DNA of 64,000 nucleotides from Herbaspirillum sp. (GCF_017744395.1 NZ_JAGIBI010000001.1:868001-932000); one strand, 5' to 3'. Shown: positions 35,797 to 44,841, numbered from the stretch's first letter. Made by a program: numbers and translations. Notes: generated by a model not told the origin, from the sequence alone.

Positions 35797-36918
35797 ATGA
35801 GCCTGCCCTTCCTCCCGTTCGCCAAACCCACCATCGACGAACCCACCATCGCCGCCGTCGCCGACGTGCTGCGTTCCGGCTGGATCACCAGCGGCCCCAA
35901 GGTGCAGGCCTTTGAAAAGGCGCTGTCCGAGTACCTGGGCGGACGCATCGTGCGCACCTTCAATTCCGGCACCTGCACGATGGAAATCGCGCTGCGCATC
36001 GCCGGCGTGGGTCCGGGCGACGAAGTCATCACCACCCCGATCTCGTGGGTGGCGACCGCCAACGTGATCATCGAAACCGGCGCCACGCCGGTATTCGCCG
36101 ATATCGACCCGGTCACCCGCAACATCGACCTGGACAAGCTGGAAGCCGCCATCACCCCACGCACCAAGGCGGTGATCCCGGTTTACCTGTCCGGCCTGCC
36201 GGTGGACATGGACCGCCTGTACGCCATCGCCAAGAAACACAACCTGCGCGTGGTGGAAGACGCCGCCCAGGCGCTGGGCTCGACCTGGAACGGCAAGCGT
36301 ATCGGCGCCTTCGGCGACTTCGTCTCGTTCAGCCTGCAGGCAAACAAGAACATCACCAGTTCCGAAGGCGGCTTCCTGGTGCTCAACAACGCCGATGAAG
36401 CCAAACTGGCCGAAAAGTACCGCCTGCAGGGCGTAACCCGCAGCGGCTTCGACGGCCTTGAAGTGGACGTGCTGGGCGGCAAGTTCAACATGACCGATGT
36501 GGCCGCCGCCATCGGCCTGGGCCAGTTCGCCCATGTCGACGCCATCACCGCCCACCGCAAGGAACTGGCCAGGCATTACTTCGCCACCTTCGGCGACAAC
36601 TTCGAAGCCGAGTACGGCGCCCAGTTGCCGGTGGCCGATTTCGAGAACTCCAACTGGCACATGTTCCAGCTGGTGCTGCCGGAGCGCATCACGCGCGCGG
36701 CCTTCATGGAAAAGATGATGGAAAAGCAAGTCGGCATCGGCTACCACTACCCGGCCATCCACCTGCTCAAGCTTTACCGCGAGCGCGGTTTCAAGGAAGG
36801 CATGTTCCCGGTGGCCGAGCGCGTGGGGCAGCGCATCGTCTCCTTGCCGATGTTCAATGCGATGAGTAAAGATGACGTGGAACGCGCAGTCGACACGGTA
36901 AAATCGGTCTTGCGTTGA
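35797..36918 (+). CDS. arnB: UDP-4-amino-4-deoxy-L-arabinose aminotransferase
   Basis: 373 residues of the DegT/DnrJ/EryC1 PLP family. It transfers an amino group from glutamate to UDP-4-keto-pentose. Motifs: FEKALSEYLGGRIVRTFNSGTCTMEIAL, VITTPISWVATANVIIETGATPVFADID, VVEDAAQALGSTWNGKRIG and the PLP lysine K184 in SLQANKNITSSEGGF. Near the end is KQVGIGYHYPAIHLLKLYRERG, matching ArnB-type HYPALHL. Length fits (373-385). Neighbouring arn genes support ArnB over other sugar aminotransferases. Confidence 0.93.
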   Translation: MSLPFLPFAKPTIDEPTIAAVADVLRSGWITSGPKVQAFEKALSEYLGGRIVRTFNSGTCTMEIALRIAGVGPGDEVITTPISWVATANVIIETGATPVFADIDPVTRNIDLDKLEAAITPRTKAVIPVYLSGLPVDMDRLYAIAKKHNLRVVEDAAQALGSTWNGKRIGAFGDFVSFSLQANKNITSSEGGFLVLNNADEAKLAEKYRLQGVTRSGFDGLEVDVLGGKFNMTDVAAAIGLGQFAHVDAITAHRKELARHYFATFGDNFEAEYGAQLPVADFENSNWHMFQLVLPERITRAAFMEKMMEKQVGIGYHYPAIHLLKLYRERGFKEGMFPVAERVGQRIVSLPMFNAMSKDDVERAVDTVKSVLR

Positions 36919-37046
36919 TTTTGCGGCAATTTTCCGTTTAAATTTCGCACCACTTGCATTTTCAGTTCCAAAGCGGGCCTGAATGCCGCGACGCCTGACG
37001 GTCGCCGCGGCTTCGGGCCTTTGACATATTCCAGTACCAGCCATTG

Positions 37047-38003
37047 ATGAAACCAGAACTGTCCGTCGTCATCCCGGTTTATAACGAGGAATCCGGCCTC
37101 GCCAAGCTGTTCGAACGCCTCTACCCGGCGTTGGACGCCTTGGGCTACAGCTATGAAATCCTCTTCGTCAACGACGGCAGCCGCGACCGTTCGGCCGGCA
37201 TCCTGGCCGAACAATTCCGCCTGCGCCCCGACGTGACTCGCGTTGTGCTGTTCAACGGCAACTACGGCCAGCACATGGCCATCATGGCCGGCTTCGAAGC
37301 CACCCGCGGCAACATCGTGGTCACGCTGGACGCCGACCTGCAGAACCCGCCCGAGGAAATCGGCAATCTGGTGGCCAAGATGCGCGAAGGCTACGACTAC
37401 GTCGGCTCGATCCGCCGCAAACGCCAGGATTCGGCCTGGCGCACCTATGCCTCCAAGGCCATGAACCGCCTGCGCGAGAAGATCACCCGCATCAAGATGA
37501 CCGACCAGGGCAACATGCTGCGCGCCTACAGCCGCAACGTGATCGACCTGGTCAACCAGTGCCGCGAGGTCAATACCTTCGTGCCGGCGCTGGCCTATAC
37601 CTTCGCCCGCAATCCGACCGAGATCACGGTCGAGCACGAAGAGCGCTCGGCCGGCGAATCCAAGTATTCGTTCTACAGCCTGATCCGCCTGAATTTCGAC
37701 CTGGTCACCGGCTTCTCGCTGGTGCCGCTGCAATTCTTCTCGCTGTTGGGCATCGGCCTGTCGTTCGCCTCGGCGGCGCTGTTCATCCTGATCGTGGTGC
37801 GGCGCCTGCTGATCGGCGCCGAAGTGGGCGGCGTGTTCACGCTGTTTGCGATCACCTTCTTCCTGATGGGCGTGATCCTGTTCTCCATCGGCCTGCTGGG
37901 CGAATACATCGGCCGCATCTACATGCAGGTGCGCGCGCGCCCGCGCTATGTGGTGCAGGCCATCCTTGAACAATCCTCCGAAGAGGACAAGCAGACATCA
38001 TGA
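37047..38003 (+). CDS. arnC: Undecaprenyl-phosphate 4-deoxy-4-formamido-L-arabinose transferase
   Basis: 318 residues from ATG 37047 (a TTG codon directly before it is in frame but not needed). A family-2 glycosyltransferase domain: LSVVIPVYNEESGLAKLFERL, FVNDGSRDRSAGIL and the metal-binding DADLQNPPEE near residues 94-103. Two C-terminal membrane helices follow (FFSLLGIGLSFASAALFILIVV and VFTLFAITFFLMGVILFSIGLLGEYIGRIY), as in ArnC. It moves formylated L-Ara4N from UDP to undecaprenyl phosphate at the inner membrane. It is 128 bases after arnB and overlaps the next gene by ATGA. Confidence 0.94.
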   Translation: MKPELSVVIPVYNEESGLAKLFERLYPALDALGYSYEILFVNDGSRDRSAGILAEQFRLRPDVTRVVLFNGNYGQHMAIMAGFEATRGNIVVTLDADLQNPPEEIGNLVAKMREGYDYVGSIRRKRQDSAWRTYASKAMNRLREKITRIKMTDQGNMLRAYSRNVIDLVNQCREVNTFVPALAYTFARNPTEITVEHEERSAGESKYSFYSLIRLNFDLVTGFSLVPLQFFSLLGIGLSFASAALFILIVVRRLLIGAEVGGVFTLFAITFFLMGVILFSIGLLGEYIGRIYMQVRARPRYVVQAILEQSSEEDKQTS

Positions 38004-38917
38004 ACGCCGTCGTATTCGCTTACCATGACGTGGGCGTGCGCTGCCTGAAGGTGCTGCTGGCGCGCGGCGTCCAGGTATCGCTGGTGGTCACGCACGAGGA
38101 CAGCGCGACCGAAAACATCTGGTTCGGCTCGGTGGCCGGCGTATGCCGCGACAACGGCATCCCGTACATCACGCCGGCCGATCCCAAGACCCCGCAATTG
38201 CTGGCGCAGGTGCAGGCGGCGCAGCCGGACTTCATCTTCAGCTTCTACTACCGCCACATGCTGCCGGTGGAGCTGCTGTCAGTGGCAAGGCACGGCGCCT
38301 TCAACATGCACGGCTCGCTGCTGCCCAAGTACCGCGGCCGCGTGCCGATCAACTGGGCGGTGCTGCACGGCGAGACCGAAACCGGTGCCACCCTGCACGA
38401 GATGACCGCCAAGCCCGACGCCGGCGCCATCGTGGCGCAGACGGCCGTGCCGATCCTGCCGGAAGACACCGCCTACGAAGTCTTCGGCAAGGTGGTCGTG
38501 GCCGCCGAGCAGACGCTGTGGAACGCGCTGCCGGCGATGCTGGCGGGCCGCACGCCGCGCCTGCCCAACGACCTTTCCCAAGGCAGCTACTTCGGCGGGC
38601 GCAAGCCGGAAGACGGCCGCATCCGGTGGCAGCGGACCGCCCGCGAGGTGCATAATCTGGTGCGCGCGGTGGCGCCCCCCTATCCGGGCGCCTTCGAGGA
38701 AATCGCGGGTGATAGAATTACGGTCACGAAAACCCGGTTGGTCCCGCCGTCCGCCCATCCTGCCCTGCAGAAGGCGCATGGCATGCAAGACAAGTTCTTT
38801 GAGGGAGGCAAGCTGTACGCGCGTTGCGGCGACGGCAACTTCCTCCAGATCCTGGGCATCCAGATCAATGACCGGGATGCTTCGCTTAACAATTACCTGA
38901 AATACATGGCCTCCTGA
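38000..38917 (+). CDS. arnA: UDP-L-Ara4N formyltransferase (N-terminal half of ArnA as a separate protein)
   Basis: 305 residues. It adds a formyl group from 10-formyl-THF to UDP-L-Ara4N. The catalytic triad of the formyltransferase is complete and has the same numbers as in E. coli ArnA: N102 and H104 in AFNMHGSLLPKYRGR, and D140 in TAKPDAGAIVAQ. A small C-terminal OB-like domain (about 205-300) completes it. In E. coli this is fused to the decarboxylase; here the stop at 38917 and the next ATG at 38944 make two proteins. The break falls at the natural domain boundary, so it is a split, not a frameshift. Confidence 0.92.
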   Translation: MNAVVFAYHDVGVRCLKVLLARGVQVSLVVTHEDSATENIWFGSVAGVCRDNGIPYITPADPKTPQLLAQVQAAQPDFIFSFYYRHMLPVELLSVARHGAFNMHGSLLPKYRGRVPINWAVLHGETETGATLHEMTAKPDAGAIVAQTAVPILPEDTAYEVFGKVVVAAEQTLWNALPAMLAGRTPRLPNDLSQGSYFGGRKPEDGRIRWQRTAREVHNLVRAVAPPYPGAFEEIAGDRITVTKTRLVPPSAHPALQKAHGMQDKFFEGGKLYARCGDGNFLQILGIQINDRDASLNNYLKYMAS

Positions 38918-38943
38918 AACCGGCCATCCACACTGCTCACATT

Positions 38944-39999
38944 ATGAAAAAAGTCCTCATTCTCGGCGTCAACGGCTTTATCGGCCACCACCTGTCCAAG
39001 CGCATCCTGGAAACCACGGATTGGCACGTCTACGGCATGGACATGATGACCGACCGCATCACCGACATCCTGGAAAACGAGGCCTACAAGTCGCGCATGC
39101 ACTTCTTCGAAGGCGACATCACGATCAACAAGGAATGGGTCGAGTACCACGTCAAGAAATGCGACGTGATCCTGCCGCTGGTGGCCATCGCCACGCCGTC
39201 GACCTACGTCAACAAGCCGCTGCGCGTGTTCGAACTGGACTTCGAAGCCAACCTGCCGATCGTGCGCGCCGCCGCCAAGTACGGCAAGCACCTGGTGTTC
39301 CCGTCGACCTCGGAAGTCTACGGCATGTGCCATGACGAGGAATTCGATCCGGAAGAGTCCGAACTGATCTGCGGCCCGATCAACAAGCCGCGCTGGATCT
39401 ACTCCTGCTCCAAGCAGCTGATGGACCGCGTGATCTGGGGCTACGGCATGGAAGACAACCTGAACTTCACCCTGTTCCGCCCGTTCAACTGGATCGGCGC
39501 CGGCCTGGATTCGATCCACACCCCGAAGGAAGGCAGCTCACGCGTGGTGACCCAGTTCTTCGGCCACATCGTGCGCGGCGAGAACATCTCTCTGGTCGAC
39601 GGCGGCCAGCAGAAGCGCGCCTTCACCTACATCGACGACGGCATCGACGCGCTGATGAAGATCATCGCCAACGAAGGCGGCGTGGCTTCGGGCAAGATCT
39701 ACAACATCGGCAACCCGACCAACAACTACTCGATCAAGGACCTGGCCGACATGATGCTGAAGCTGGCCGCCGAGTACCCGGAATACGCCGACACCGCCAA
39801 GAAGGTGAAGCTGGTCGAAACCACCTCGGCCGCCTACTATGGCAAGGGCTACCAGGACGTGCAAAACCGCGTGCCCAAGATCACCAACACCTGTGACGAG
39901 CTGAAGTGGGCCCCCAAGACCACCATGGCCGACACCCTGCGCAACATCTTCGACGCCTACCGCAGCCAGGTGGCCGAAGCGCGCGCGCTGGTCGACTGA
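38944..39999 (+). CDS. UDP-glucuronate decarboxylase (C-terminal half of ArnA as a separate protein)
   Basis: 351 residues of the extended SDR family. It oxidises and decarboxylates UDP-glucuronate to UDP-4-keto-pentose, the first committed Ara4N step. NAD motif: KKVLILGVNGFIGHHLSKRIL. Catalytic elements: Ser and Glu in FPSTSEVYGMC and the YxxxK pair in YSCSKQLMDR. The substrate arginine region is RPFNWIGAGLDSIHTPKEGSSRVVTQF, as in ArnA. It is 26 bases after the formyltransferase gene. A terminator follows 22 bases after the stop. Confidence 0.93.
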   Translation: MKKVLILGVNGFIGHHLSKRILETTDWHVYGMDMMTDRITDILENEAYKSRMHFFEGDITINKEWVEYHVKKCDVILPLVAIATPSTYVNKPLRVFELDFEANLPIVRAAAKYGKHLVFPSTSEVYGMCHDEEFDPEESELICGPINKPRWIYSCSKQLMDRVIWGYGMEDNLNFTLFRPFNWIGAGLDSIHTPKEGSSRVVTQFFGHIVRGENISLVDGGQQKRAFTYIDDGIDALMKIIANEGGVASGKIYNIGNPTNNYSIKDLADMMLKLAAEYPEYADTAKKVKLVETTSAAYYGKGYQDVQNRVPKITNTCDELKWAPKTTMADTLRNIFDAYRSQVAEARALVD

Positions 40000-40021
40000 T
40001 TCGCTGGCTCCTGCCTTACCG

Positions 40022-40050
40022 GAAAACCGCGCTACGGCGCGGTTTTCTTT
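40022..40050 (+). terminator. Rho-independent terminator inside the arn cluster
   Basis: GAAAACCGCGC (40022-40032), loop TACG, GCGCGGTTTTC (40037-40047), followed by TTTTT. It stands between the arnA decarboxylase gene and arnD, so arnD is read only by read-through or from its own promoter. Confidence 0.8.
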
Positions 40051-40096
40051 TTCCCGGCTGCATTTTTCGTCTGTATATTGTTCTCCGCAGCATGGG

Positions 40097-41119
40097 ATGC
40101 TAGTCTCCCATCCTGACCTGCATTGCAACAATTCCCGGGGCCGCATCGCTCCCCGCCACTTATCCGATTCGCCGACATTGCCCAAACTCACACTCAAGAT
40201 CGACGCCGACACCTACCGCGGCACCCGCGTGGGCGTTCCCAACCTGATCGCCCAGCTGCGCCGGCACGGCGCCGGCGCCACCTTCCTGTTCTCACTCGGT
40301 CCCGACCATACCGGCTGGGCCCTGAAGCAGATCTTTCGCCCCGGTTTCTTCAGCAAGGTGTCGCGCACCTCGGTGGTCGAGCATTACGGCCTGAAGACGC
40401 TGATGTACGGCACCCTGCTGCCGGCGCCGGATATCGGCAAGACCTGCGCCGACTTCATGCGCGAAGCCTACGATGCCGGCTTCGAATGCGGCATCCATAC
40501 CTGGGACCACCGCGTCTGGCAGGACAATGTCCGTACCGCCGATGCGCAGTGGACGCAAGAAACCATGCAGCGATCGTATGGCCGCTACCACGACATCTTC
40601 GGCCGTGCGCCGGTGACCCACGGCGCCGCCGGCTGGCAGATGAACGACCATGCCTTCGTGCAGCTCGACCAGTTCGGCATCGCCTATTCCTCCGACGGCC
40701 GCTCGCAGTTGCGCGAAGACGGCCGCCTGGCCGATCCGGATGCCGGGCCGCACCGCTTGTCGGCCTTCGGGAAACCTTTGTCCTGCGTGCAACTGCCGAC
40801 CACGCTGCCCACGCTCGACGAGATCCTCGGCCGCACCATCCGCGGCAAGCTGATCGACGCCGGCAACGCCGCCGAGCTGCTGCTGGAACTGACCAGGCAA
40901 CCGCGCGACCATGTCTTCACCCTGCATGCGGAACTTGAAGGGCAGAAACTCGCCCCCATCTTCGAGCAATTGCTGGCGGGCTGGCGCGCGCAAGGCTACG
41001 AGCTGGTCTCCATGGGCGATTATTATGAAAGCGTGAAAGACGACGTGCTGCCCATCCTGCCCATCAGCTGGGGCGAATTGCCGGGCCGCTCGGGCGACAT
41101 GATCGTGCAGGCGATGTAA
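40097..41119 (+). CDS. arnD: 4-deoxy-4-formamido-L-arabinose-phosphoundecaprenol deformylase
   Basis: 340 residues from ATG 40097, but family similarity begins only at KLTLKIDADTYRGTRVGVPNLI, so TTG 40178 (27 codons later) is an alternative start; neither has a clear ribosome site. ArnD is a polysaccharide-deacetylase-fold enzyme that removes the formyl group before flipping. Metal and catalytic motifs: the first Asp-rich motif KIDADTYRGT, GIHTWDHRVWQ with the two motif-2 His residues and VTHGAAGWQMND. The C-terminal HAELEG block is also family-like. It is the last arn gene. No ugd (UDP-glucose dehydrogenase) lies in the window. Confidence 0.9.
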   Translation: MLVSHPDLHCNNSRGRIAPRHLSDSPTLPKLTLKIDADTYRGTRVGVPNLIAQLRRHGAGATFLFSLGPDHTGWALKQIFRPGFFSKVSRTSVVEHYGLKTLMYGTLLPAPDIGKTCADFMREAYDAGFECGIHTWDHRVWQDNVRTADAQWTQETMQRSYGRYHDIFGRAPVTHGAAGWQMNDHAFVQLDQFGIAYSSDGRSQLREDGRLADPDAGPHRLSAFGKPLSCVQLPTTLPTLDEILGRTIRGKLIDAGNAAELLLELTRQPRDHVFTLHAELEGQKLAPIFEQLLAGWRAQGYELVSMGDYYESVKDDVLPILPISWGELPGRSGDMIVQAM

Positions 41120-41206
41120 GGCCGTCCGCCCGGGCCATTGATTGCGGCCATCACCAATACCGACACACCTACGACAAACGACAGACACGACAGACGGGGC
41201 GCCATT

Positions 41207-41683
41207 TTGACCGACAGACCAACCATCCTGAACAAGACCGTTCCTGACTTCTCGGCCAGCATGACCGGCGGCCGGGACTTCCACCTGGCCGACTACAAGG
41301 GCCGCAACCTGGTACTCTATTTCTACCCGAAGGACAACACGCCGGGCTGTACCACCGAAGGCATGCAATTCCGCGATCTGCATGGGGAATTCCAGCGCCA
41401 CAACACCGACATTTTCGGCATCAGCCGCGACAGCCTGAAGTCGCACGAGAACTTCAAGGGCAAGCTGGAAATGCCCTTCGAACTGATCTCCGATCCCGAC
41501 GAAACGCTGTGTACCATGTTCGATGTCATGAAGATGAAAAACATGTATGGCAAGCAAGTTCGCGGCGTCGAACGCAGCACGTTTGTGATTGACGGATCGG
41601 GCAAAGTGGTGAAAGAATGGCGTGGAGTAAAGGTTCCAGCCCACGTGGATGAAGTGCTGGCCTTCATCAAAACCATTGCCTGA
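41207..41683 (+). CDS. bcp: Bcp/PrxQ-type peroxiredoxin
   Basis: 158 residues from TTG 41207 (start TDRPTILNKTVPDFSAS). The frame is open back to a TTG at 41138, but the family starts near this residue and GGGG lies a little upstream. It reduces hydrogen peroxide and organic peroxides with thioredoxin. The peroxidatic cysteine is C48 in YPKDNTPGCTTEGMQFRD. The usual nearby second cysteine, five residues on in E. coli Bcp, is absent; the only other cysteine is C102 (DETLCTMFD). It is 87 bases after arnD and ends at a clear terminator. Confidence 0.9.
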   Translation: MTDRPTILNKTVPDFSASMTGGRDFHLADYKGRNLVLYFYPKDNTPGCTTEGMQFRDLHGEFQRHNTDIFGISRDSLKSHENFKGKLEMPFELISDPDETLCTMFDVMKMKNMYGKQVRGVERSTFVIDGSGKVVKEWRGVKVPAHVDEVLAFIKTIA

Positions 41684-41830
41684 AAACCGCCTGTAAATCT
41701 CGCGGTGCCATCGGCAGGAACGATGGATGCAGGCCGTGTCAGGATCGCCTGGCAAGCGATGCTGCCGCGCTCGACGAATATGCGGTCAATCGATACAAGC
41801 CATTGAATTCAAATAGAAAAACGTTTTTTG

Positions 41831-41877
41831 AAAGCCGTTTCTGGTTTAGGCCGAGGGCCTGCCGAAACGGCTTTTTT
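41831..41877 (+). terminator. Rho-independent terminator of bcp
   Basis: AAAGCCGTTTC (41831-41841) pairs with GAAACGGCTTT (41864-41874). A second small hairpin (AGGCC/GGCCT, 41848-41860) sits inside its loop. A T run ends it. Confidence 0.85.
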
Positions 41878-42019
41878 ACTTTTCAAATCGCCGTCGGCGC
41901 TAATCAAGCCCTCCTATCCCATGGCCCCGCCTATGCCGCACCCGGGCGCCAGAAGGTCTTCATTAGATCCCACGGTGCCATTGCCCAGCTGATGTTCCCT
42001 TCGCTGTTAGCAGTACCGC

Positions 42020-42054
42020 AACACCTGTTCGCTCTGACAAAGCGGTGTTTTCTT
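42020..42054 (+). promoter_or_regulatory. Hairpin with T run in the phoH leader
   Basis: AACACC (42020-42025) pairs with GGTGTT (42044-42049), supported inside by TGT/ACA, and is followed by TTTTCTT just before the ribosome site. It could be a weak terminator or attenuator. Confidence 0.3.
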
Positions 42055-42074
42055 CATTTACTACCGAGGTCCTG

Positions 42075-43751
42075 ATGCCCCTGCCCAAAATGCCGAGCAA
42101 ACCGGCTGCGTTGTTGTCTCCCGAGGACTACCCCAAAGCCGAACGCAATAAGCCTGTCAAACCGAACATCACTCTCGTCGAAGCACCCGCTCCAAAACCA
42201 GCTGTTGCAGTCCCCGTAGCAAAGACCGTGGAACCGCGCGCGCGCATCGGCGGCAAGGCCCCGGTCGCGGAAAAACCGAAAGCCGCGCCCAAGAACCTGG
42301 AGTCGCGCGCCAAATCGGCCACCAGCCGCATCGCCGACAAGCTCGGCGTGACCAAGCTGTTCGTGCTGGACACCAACGTGCTGATGCATGACCCGACTTC
42401 GCTGTTCCGTTTCGAGGAACACGACGTCTACCTGCCGATGGTCACGCTGGAAGAGCTGGACAACCACAAGAAAGGCATGTCCGAAGTGGCGCGCAACGCA
42501 CGCCAGATCTCGCGCTCGCTGGATGCGCTGGTATCCGACATCGCAGAAGACGCGATCGACGAAGGCATCCCGCTGTCCAAGCTGGGCAACAAGGACGCCA
42601 AGGGCCGCCTGTTCTTCCAGACCAAGCTGCAGAACGCCGCGCTGCCGGAAGGCCTGCCCGAAGGCAAGGCCGACAACCAGATCCTGGGCGTGGTGCGGGC
42701 GCTCGACCAGCAATACCCGGACCGCCCGGTGGTACTGGTGTCCAAGGACATCAACATGCGCCTGAAGGCGCGCGCCATCGGCCTGCCCGCCGAAGACTAC
42801 TTCAACGACCATGTGCTGGAAGACACCGACCTGCTGTACTCGGGCATCCAGCAACTGCCGGACGACTTCTGGACCAAGCACGGCAAGGGCATGGAATCCT
42901 GGCAGGAAAACAAGCACGGCAGCAGCTTCACCTACTACCGTGTGACCGGCCCTTATGTGCCGTCGCTGCTGGTCAACCAGTTCGTGTTCATCGAGCCCAA
43001 GAACGGCGAACCGGCCTTCTACGGCCAGGTCACCCAGATCAACGGCAAGACCGCCGTGCTGCAGACCCTGCGCGACTACGGCCACGCCAAGAACAGCGTC
43101 TGGGGCATCACCGCGCGCAACCGCGAGCAGAACTTCGCGCTGAACCTGCTGATGAACCCGGAATGCGACTTCGTCACCCTGCTGGGCCAGGCCGGTACCG
43201 GCAAGACCCTGCTGGCGCTGGCGGCAGGCCTGGCGCAGGTGCTGGAAACCAAGCTCTATAACGAAATCATCGTCACCCGCGTGACGGTGCCGGTCGGCGA
43301 AGACATCGGTTTCCTGCCGGGCACGGAAGAAGAAAAGATGGGCCCCTGGATGGGCGCCTTCGACGACAACCTCGAAGTGCTCAACAAGTCCGATGGCGAC
43401 GCCGGCGAATGGGGCCGCGCCGCGACCCAGGACCTGATCCGCTCGCGCATCAAGATCAAGTCGCTCAACTTCATGCGCGGCCGCACCTTCGTCAACAAGT
43501 TCCTGATCATCGACGAAGCGCAGAACCTCACGCCCAAGCAAATGAAGACGCTGGTCACCCGCGCCGGCCCCGGCACCAAGATCATCTGCCTGGGCAACAT
43601 CGCGCAGATCGACACGCCTTACCTGACCGAGGGCTCGAGCGGCCTGACCTATGTGGTCGACCGTTTCAAGGGCTGGTCGCACAGCGGCCACGTGACCCTG
43701 GCGCGTGGCGAACGCTCGCGCCTGGCCGATCATGCCAGCGATGTGCTGTGA
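42075..43751 (+). CDS. PIN-PhoH fusion protein (PhoH2-like RNA helicase/nuclease)
   Basis: 558 residues from ATG 42075 with CGAGGT upstream. After a low-complexity basic N-terminal region (about 1-90) comes a PIN domain beginning LFVLDTNVLMHDP (about residues 95-225), with acidic residues suited to RNA cleavage. Then comes a PhoH ATPase domain with Walker A GQAGTGKTLLALAAG (near 371) and Walker B KFLIIDEAQNLTPKQMKTLVTR. In other bacteria such PIN-PhoH proteins unwind and cut RNA. The end is RGERSRLADHASDVL. A perfect bidirectional terminator follows, shared with pitA. Confidence 0.93.
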   Translation: MPLPKMPSKPAALLSPEDYPKAERNKPVKPNITLVEAPAPKPAVAVPVAKTVEPRARIGGKAPVAEKPKAAPKNLESRAKSATSRIADKLGVTKLFVLDTNVLMHDPTSLFRFEEHDVYLPMVTLEELDNHKKGMSEVARNARQISRSLDALVSDIAEDAIDEGIPLSKLGNKDAKGRLFFQTKLQNAALPEGLPEGKADNQILGVVRALDQQYPDRPVVLVSKDINMRLKARAIGLPAEDYFNDHVLEDTDLLYSGIQQLPDDFWTKHGKGMESWQENKHGSSFTYYRVTGPYVPSLLVNQFVFIEPKNGEPAFYGQVTQINGKTAVLQTLRDYGHAKNSVWGITARNREQNFALNLLMNPECDFVTLLGQAGTGKTLLALAAGLAQVLETKLYNEIIVTRVTVPVGEDIGFLPGTEEEKMGPWMGAFDDNLEVLNKSDGDAGEWGRAATQDLIRSRIKIKSLNFMRGRTFVNKFLIIDEAQNLTPKQMKTLVTRAGPGTKIICLGNIAQIDTPYLTEGSSGLTYVVDRFKGWSHSGHVTLARGERSRLADHASDVL

Positions 43752-43772
43752 TGTAGCAAGCAGTATTTGCTC

Positions 43773-43808
43773 CAACAAAAAAGCCACCGCAAGGTGGCTT
43801 TTTTGTTG
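43773..43808. terminator. Bidirectional terminator between phoH and pitA
   Basis: A 16-bp perfect stem, 43773-43788 with 43793-43808, built on AAGCCACC / GGTGGCTT with loop GCAA and A/T runs on both sides. Confidence 0.92.
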
Positions 43809-43827
43809 ATGCGGCAAAGCTGCCGGA

Positions 43828-44841
43828 TTACAGGATTCGCACGCCCACCCACCATGCGATGGCGGCCACGAACGCCGACGCCGGGATCGTGAAGATCCAT
43901 GCCCAGACGATGTTGCTGGCCACGCCCCAGCGCACCGCCGACATCTTCTGCGAAGCGCCCACGCCGACGATGGCGCCGGTAATGGTGTGGGTGGTCGACA
44001 CCGGAATGCCCAGCGCGGTGGCGATGAACAGCGTGATGGCGCCGCCGGTCTCGGCGCAGAAGCCGCCCACCGGCTTCAGCTTGGTGATCTTCTGGCCCAT
44101 GGTCTTGACGATGCGCCAGCCGCCGAACAGCGTGCCCAGGCTGATGGCGCAATAGCAGGAGATGATCACCCACATCGGCGGCGCTTCAGCAGTGGTGCTG
44201 GAATAGCCGGCGGCGATGAGCAGCATCCAGATGATGCCGATGGTCTTCTGCGCATCGTTGCCGCCGTGGCCCAGGCTGTACATCGAGGCCGACAGCAATT
44301 GCAGGCGGCGGAACCAGCCGTCGATCTTTCTCGGCGTGGAGCGGAAGAAGATCCATGACACCACGAGCATCATGAGCGAGCCGAAGATCAGGCCCAGCAA
44401 GGGCGACAGCACGATGAACAGGATCGTCTTGAGCAGGCCCGAGGAAATCAGCGCGCCGGTACCGGCCTTGGCCACGGCCGAACCGACCAGGCCGCCGATC
44501 AGCGCGTGCGAGGACGACGACGGGATGCCGTAGTACCAAGTGACCAGGTTCCAGAAAATGGCGCCGATCAGGGCGCCGAAGACCACGTAATGGTCGACCA
44601 CCGCCGGCTCGATCGTGCCCTTGCCCACCGAGGCCGCCACATGCAGCTGGTGGAACACGAACACGGCGGCCAGGTTGAAGAACGCCGCCATGGCCACCGC
44701 CGTCTGCGGGCGCAGCACGCCGGTCGACACCACGGTGGCGATCGCGTTGGCCGCGTCATGGAAGCCGTTCATGAAATCGAACAGCAAGGCCAGGACGATC
44801 AGTAGCGCGAGGATATGTAAGCTGATTTGAACTGTATGCAT
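43828..44841 (-). CDS. PiT-family inorganic phosphate transporter
   Basis: 337 residues with about ten membrane helices. PiT proteins take up metal-phosphate with protons at low affinity. The two signature repeats are present: LALLFDFMNGFHDAANAIATVVSTGVL (N-terminal) and LGHGGNDAQKTIGIIWM (second half), the GANDVANA-like motifs. SSSHALIGGLVGSAVAKAG and VSTTHTITGAIVGVGASQ form the paired re-entrant motifs. It follows the DUF47 gene by 85 bases on the same strand, the standard pairing. Confidence 0.94.
   Translation of the reverse strand: MHTVQISLHILALLIVLALLFDFMNGFHDAANAIATVVSTGVLRPQTAVAMAAFFNLAAVFVFHQLHVAASVGKGTIEPAVVDHYVVFGALIGAIFWNLVTWYYGIPSSSSHALIGGLVGSAVAKAGTGALISSGLLKTILFIVLSPLLGLIFGSLMMLVVSWIFFRSTPRKIDGWFRRLQLLSASMYSLGHGGNDAQKTIGIIWMLLIAAGYSSTTAEAPPMWVIISCYCAISLGTLFGGWRIVKTMGQKITKLKPVGGFCAETGGAITLFIATALGIPVSTTHTITGAIVGVGASQKMSAVRWGVASNIVWAWIFTIPASAFVAAIAWWVGVRIL

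Larger units (their letters stand above)
41684..42074 (+). other. Non-coding region between bcp and phoH
   Basis: 391 bases. It holds the bcp terminator (41831-41877) and a presumed phoH leader with a second hairpin (42020-42049). No open frame with a ribosome site is seen and no clear promoter was found. Confidence 0.5.

Noticed and set aside
38900-38950. Frameshift or sequencing error splitting arnA
   Set aside because: The two proteins end and begin at natural domain borders, both have complete active sites, and 26 non-coding bases lie between them, so a true split is more likely.
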